A DNA stretch of 64,000 bases, taken from positions 1-64,000 of the forward strand of contig VXRL01000094.1 of assembly GCA_009838515.1 (NCBI GenBank), given 5' to 3'. The translations under genes and the position numbers were made by a program. Below, one piece after another: positions 60,473 to 64,000 of the stretch; position 1 is the first letter of the stretch; every line of letters starts with the position of its first letter. Origin of the DNA: Terriglobia bacterium (lineage in GTDB: Bacteria > Acidobacteriota > Terriglobia > Bryobacterales > UBA6623). The notes under the pieces are model-generated. The model was not told the origin of the DNA. It saw only the letters and a program-made list of their open reading frames with translations, and made no database searches.

Positions 60473-62410
60473 TCAGCGTTGCAGACGATCATGCATTGCA
60501 ACGATGGCCGCCTGCAAGACCGGGTCAATCCCCCGCGCAACGTCCTCGATGGTGCGCTCCACAGGTACATTGGGGCGAACCCCCACGCCAACGAATTCCG
60601 TCCCGTCGGGAAATCGGTCCCATTTGGTGCAAATCGAGACAGCAGCCTGATAGATGGGAACGACAATCGGCTGTCCGGTCGAGCCGCCTGTGGCAGAACC
60701 TACGAGGACCGCTCGTTTCGTTGCCTTCAGAGGAACGAGGAAGTCTTCGGCGGCACTAAAGGTTCTCGGTCCAATCAGCACAGCGACAGGGCCAGTGAAG
60801 GCCGAATCCCCCCTAGGTTCGATCACGCCGGAATCGCCGCCTTCGTGCCATTCACTAGGCCGGCCCCATGCTTCAAACGTCGGTCGGTAGAGCCGAGTTC
60901 GCCAAGTCGAGGTTTCTCCAATCTGATCCTCGATCAGTCGAGCGATTATGGCGAATCCGTTTCCGGTCGAGCCGCCGCCGTTTTCTCGAATGTCGAGGAT
61001 CAGTGCCTTCGACGCTGCGATTCGACCAAAATGCTCGTCGAACTCTTCCACGATGCGATCGCTACCGAACGAATTCAGCGCCACATAGGAGATGCCGTCC
61101 TCAAGCTCCCTGTATTCGAGGCGAGGCCTAGAGAGCCACGGGGCTGCCGACCGATTTTCTTGGAGATTGCGATTCAGCCTGATTGTCCGAGGCTCGCGGT
61201 TCGGCTCTCGCAATATGACTGTAGCGGTGTCCCCAGCCGGTCCCTGCAGTAGGCTGCGATAGGCACGGTCCCGGCGGTCATGCGGCGTAGACGCAGAGAT
61301 GCGGCGCAAGCGCTGCTCGAGCAGATCCTCGAAAGGGACCCCGTCCACTTCAATGATTTCGGCACCGACCGCGATTCCGGCCTGTACCAATTCCGGGGTG
61401 TCACCCACCTCGGTTACTACCGGCCGCCCTTCCACTGATTCGATTCGCAGAACCGGAATGTCATTCTGCCCGATGCTTCCCAAGAGCCTGGTATGGCCGT
61501 CCTCTAGCAGTGCAAGCGCCTCTTCCACCAAGCCCAAGTACTCCGCATGCGATTCAGCCCGAGCAACCCGGGGCAGGTACGAGGGCAGAATACCTTCCCA
61601 GTCAACATTAGGTCGCTGATCCAAGAAAACAAAGTTCTGCTTGACGGCGCTCCACATCTTCGCGAAACCCGCCATGCGCAGGTCCCGAATCTCGGCGTCG
61701 GTCGGACGAGCTTTGGGAATGTAGCCGACAAAATCCGGCGCGACAATCGACCTAGCCAAGGCCTCTGTCGCCGTCAGAACCTCATCAATCGCCGCGCTAG
61801 CTTCTTGAGCCCGTTCAGGGGGATTTTCTTCCTCATAGCTCAAGACAAAGGGGAGGTCCCGCCCGATATTCACCAAGTACTCATCTTTCAGTATTAGGAT
61901 GCTGATGCCGTTTGGCTCCTCCATGCTCGTTGTGAAGAATGCAAAGTGATCCTGCGTGTAGATTCCCGAGTGCCACTGCCGGCTGCGCTGGAAGACGGCG
62001 CGAGCCGAATCGACATCTGAGAACCGGACAATGTCAGCCCATTTCTTCTGTTCGGAGTCCGAGTAGTGGTGACCCCACTCTATCCCGTCCAAGACGAGGT
62101 GCTTGACTCCCACCCGAATCCTTGGCGAAGCACCATCTTGCGGGGCTGAGGTCTCGTCGAGGTACATCGGAATTCCTGCTTGCCGCAGTGATTGGCCGAT
62201 AGATTGGCCAGATGCGTCAAGGTCTTCCCGGAGGCGCATACGCTTGATCGATTCAACAAGGTCGGTGGACTGCCTGCTGATTCCTGAAACCAAGTCGCTG
62301 AAGGACGGACTCTCCGCACTGCTCAAAGGCGATAGGCCGGCACACAGAAAGACAGCCATTGCGCGCTGCGACATGCGATTTGCTGAGGCTGGAAAACACT
62401 TCGGACTCAC
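60473..62410 (-). CDS. S41 family (C-terminal processing/tricorn-like) peptidase
   Basis: PDZ-like VVTEVGDTPELVQAGIAVGAEIIEVDGVPFEDLL; LILDIRENGGGSTGNGFAIIARLI; LIGPRTFSAAEDFLVPLKATKRAVLVGSATGGSTGQP. Start codon uncertain. Confidence 0.9.
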   Translation of the reverse strand: MSPKCFPASANRMSQRAMAVFLCAGLSPLSSAESPSFSDLVSGISRQSTDLVESIKRMRLREDLDASGQSIGQSLRQAGIPMYLDETSAPQDGASPRIRVGVKHLVLDGIEWGHHYSDSEQKKWADIVRFSDVDSARAVFQRSRQWHSGIYTQDHFAFFTTSMEEPNGISILILKDEYLVNIGRDLPFVLSYEEENPPERAQEASAAIDEVLTATEALARSIVAPDFVGYIPKARPTDAEIRDLRMAGFAKMWSAVKQNFVFLDQRPNVDWEGILPSYLPRVARAESHAEYLGLVEEALALLEDGHTRLLGSIGQNDIPVLRIESVEGRPVVTEVGDTPELVQAGIAVGAEIIEVDGVPFEDLLEQRLRRISASTPHDRRDRAYRSLLQGPAGDTATVILREPNREPRTIRLNRNLQENRSAAPWLSRPRLEYRELEDGISYVALNSFGSDRIVEEFDEHFGRIAASKALILDIRENGGGSTGNGFAIIARLIEDQIGETSTWRTRLYRPTFEAWGRPSEWHEGGDSGVIEPRGDSAFTGPVAVLIGPRTFSAAEDFLVPLKATKRAVLVGSATGGSTGQPIVVPIYQAAVSICTKWDRFPDGTEFVGVGVRPNVPVERTIEDVARGIDPVLQAAIVAMHDRLQR

Positions 62411-62620
62411 TTGCGCACCTCCGCGAAAACCTTAGACGTTACGATCAGCCATCCGGTTAGCAAACGGACGAAACCTTCAGGACGGCTGTCACACGCCCTC
62501 CCGCAATCGGTGCGACGTGGTCGATCCCAAATTGGAAGAAGGGCACACGTCGCTAGCGTGTGGCCAACGTCAAGTCCCCCGCGGTCCGCCAGAGTAGTTG
62601 CCGGCCAACCTCCAGACTGA

Positions 62621-62672
62621 TCCGAGTTCCCGTCGAATCGAGATCTCTATCGGACCCAGTCTTGCTCTGCGA
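62621..62672 (+). pseudogene. Short decayed fragment similar to the HAD gene at 52889-52940
   Basis: Ungapped 42/52 nt match: tccgagttcccgtcgaatcgagatctctatcggacccagtcttgctctgcga. Confidence 0.5.
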
Positions 62673-62930
62673 CTATGTGCGCGGTCGCATTTCAACGAGA
62701 GACAAGCCTGAAGGGAACCCCCGGGCGACCGCTCATTGGCTGTGAAAGGCCGTTCGAAGGGGTTGAAGCCCCGCCTGCAAGATCGTCGCTCGGATGGCCA
62801 CGAGGCGCTGATAGCCTGAGGCAAACTCAATCTTCTGATTTGTCGTCCTAGTGGTCCTATCGCCCAGCGAGAGGGCCTCGAAGCGAGGCGCTGAGCTCTA
62901 GATCGTGCGACCGCGCCATTGGGGGAGGTG

Positions 62931-64000
62931 ATGACTGCGTCACGGCGGGCATATCAATCCCGGACACCGTCGTCGCGAAGCTGGGCCGAACATTTCGTTT
63001 GCGCCTGGCGGTCCTTGGCGAAGGCACCGGCATTCACGGTCCCGTCGGCACTGACGATCGCGCTCGGGATCGGCGCGACGACCGCCGTCTTCAGCTTGGT
63101 CTATGCGGTGCTGCTGAGACCCTTTCCATACCCGGATGCAGACCGAATGGTGCGCGTGTTCACGGTGGCGGAGAAGGAGCAGGGCGCCGAGCGCAACTGC
63201 TCGCTGCTGGACATCGAGGAGTACAACCGACGCTCGCGCACGGTTGAGAACGTGGGAGGTTACGTGGTCTCCGATTTGCAGATCACCGGCGAGGGCGGAG
63301 CCGAGCCGGTGGTGGTTGCGCGGCTGAACCAAGAGGTGCTCCGCGCCGTCGGCGTGCGGCCGGTGCTGGGACGCTTGTTCACGGCGGAAGAGGACCGCAA
63401 GGGCGGTCCGGTCAACAAGGCGCTGCTGAGCCACGGTCTTTGGCAGGCTCGCTACGGCGGATCGCGGGACGTGCTCGGACGCATGATTCACCTGCCTTCG
63501 GGTGGGCACGAGGTCATCGGCGTCATGCCCGCCGGCTACGGCTATCCCGACCGCGCCACCGTGTGGGCGACGATGGAGAGCTGGTATGCGCTGGGGTTGG
63601 AGCGGTACAGCACCAAGCAGCGCGACCAGCGATGGTATGCGACGGTGGCCCGATTAGCGCCTGATGTGACGCTTGGGCAGGCCCAACAGGAGATGTCGGA
63701 TGTCGCGCGGCAGTTGGCCGACGAGTTCCCCTCGACCAACGCCGGCGTGGACGTGCGCTTGGTGCGTCTGCGGGATGCCGAAGTCGGCGCTGTAGAGCCC
63801 TATCTTTACCTCCTCGCGGGAGGCGTCGGCCTCCTCTTGTTGATCTGTATCTTCAACGTGGCCAACCTGCTGCTGGTGCGCCTGCTGGCTCGCGAAAAGC
63901 AGTACGTCCTCCAGGCGGCCTTGGGCGCCGGACGCATCGAGTTGGCGAAGGGGCTGTTGGCCGAGAGCCTTCTGCTGGCCCTAGCCGGAGGCGCTGGCGG
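62931..64000 (+). CDS. ABC transporter permease, FtsX/MacB-like (ADOP type), truncated by window end
   Basis: ATG after gggggagg; MTASRRAYQSRTPSSRSWAEHFVCAWRSLAKAPAFTVPSALTIALGIGATTAVFSLVYAVLLRPFPYPDADRMV...FNVANLLLVRLLAREKQYVLQAALGAGRIELAKGLLAESLLLALAGGAGG; absent from the ORF list because no stop lies in the window. Confidence 0.92.
   Translation, partial: MTASRRAYQSRTPSSRSWAEHFVCAWRSLAKAPAFTVPSALTIALGIGATTAVFSLVYAVLLRPFPYPDADRMVRVFTVAEKEQGAERNCSLLDIEEYNRRSRTVENVGGYVVSDLQITGEGGAEPVVVARLNQEVLRAVGVRPVLGRLFTAEEDRKGGPVNKALLSHGLWQARYGGSRDVLGRMIHLPSGGHEVIGVMPAGYGYPDRATVWATMESWYALGLERYSTKQRDQRWYATVARLAPDVTLGQAQQEMSDVARQLADEFPSTNAGVDVRLVRLRDAEVGAVEPYLYLLAGGVGLLLLICIFNVANLLLVRLLAREKQYVLQAALGAGRIELAKGLLAESLLLALAGGAG

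Overview
This is a GC-rich bacterial chromosomal window. The gene content (ADOP-type FtsX/MacB permeases, a VWFA-related protein, PD40 Ser/Thr kinase, Tat-exported Gfo/Idh/MocA and DUF1080-like proteins) suggests an Acidobacteriota-like genome; this placement is inference. Main blocks: (i) a probable sugar-acid catabolic cluster at 4.25-13.8 kb, with three tandem enolase-superfamily proteins, a Tm-1-like/PEP-hydrolase-like pair, a cupin, a LarA-like protein and an AGCS symporter; (ii) a Fe-S assembly operon, sufB-sufC-sufD-sufS-sufT-rrf2-mrp, at 17.3-24.3 kb, whose mrp 3' end is duplicated around a TlpA-TonB fusion gene; (iii) grpE-dnaJ, accA, a BON-VWA protein and a TPR protein; (iv) an accessory island at 33.3-38.9 kb with decayed and intact toxin-antitoxin modules, a truncated AAA ATPase behind a 43-nt inverted repeat, a methyltransferase-HNH fusion protein, and an XRE-ImmA/IrrE gene with a PIN-like toxin broken by one stop codon; (v) a MacA-like adaptor plus MacB-like ATPase, a PD40 kinase, three ADOP-type permeases, a nonsense-split esterase and an IS630 remnant. 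One tRNA-Ala(CGC) is present. No CRISPR array, rRNA or intact transposon was seen. The best candidate for something undescribed is the methyltransferase-HNH fusion inside the TA-rich island. All calls come from reading the sequence and ORF translations; no homology search was run.
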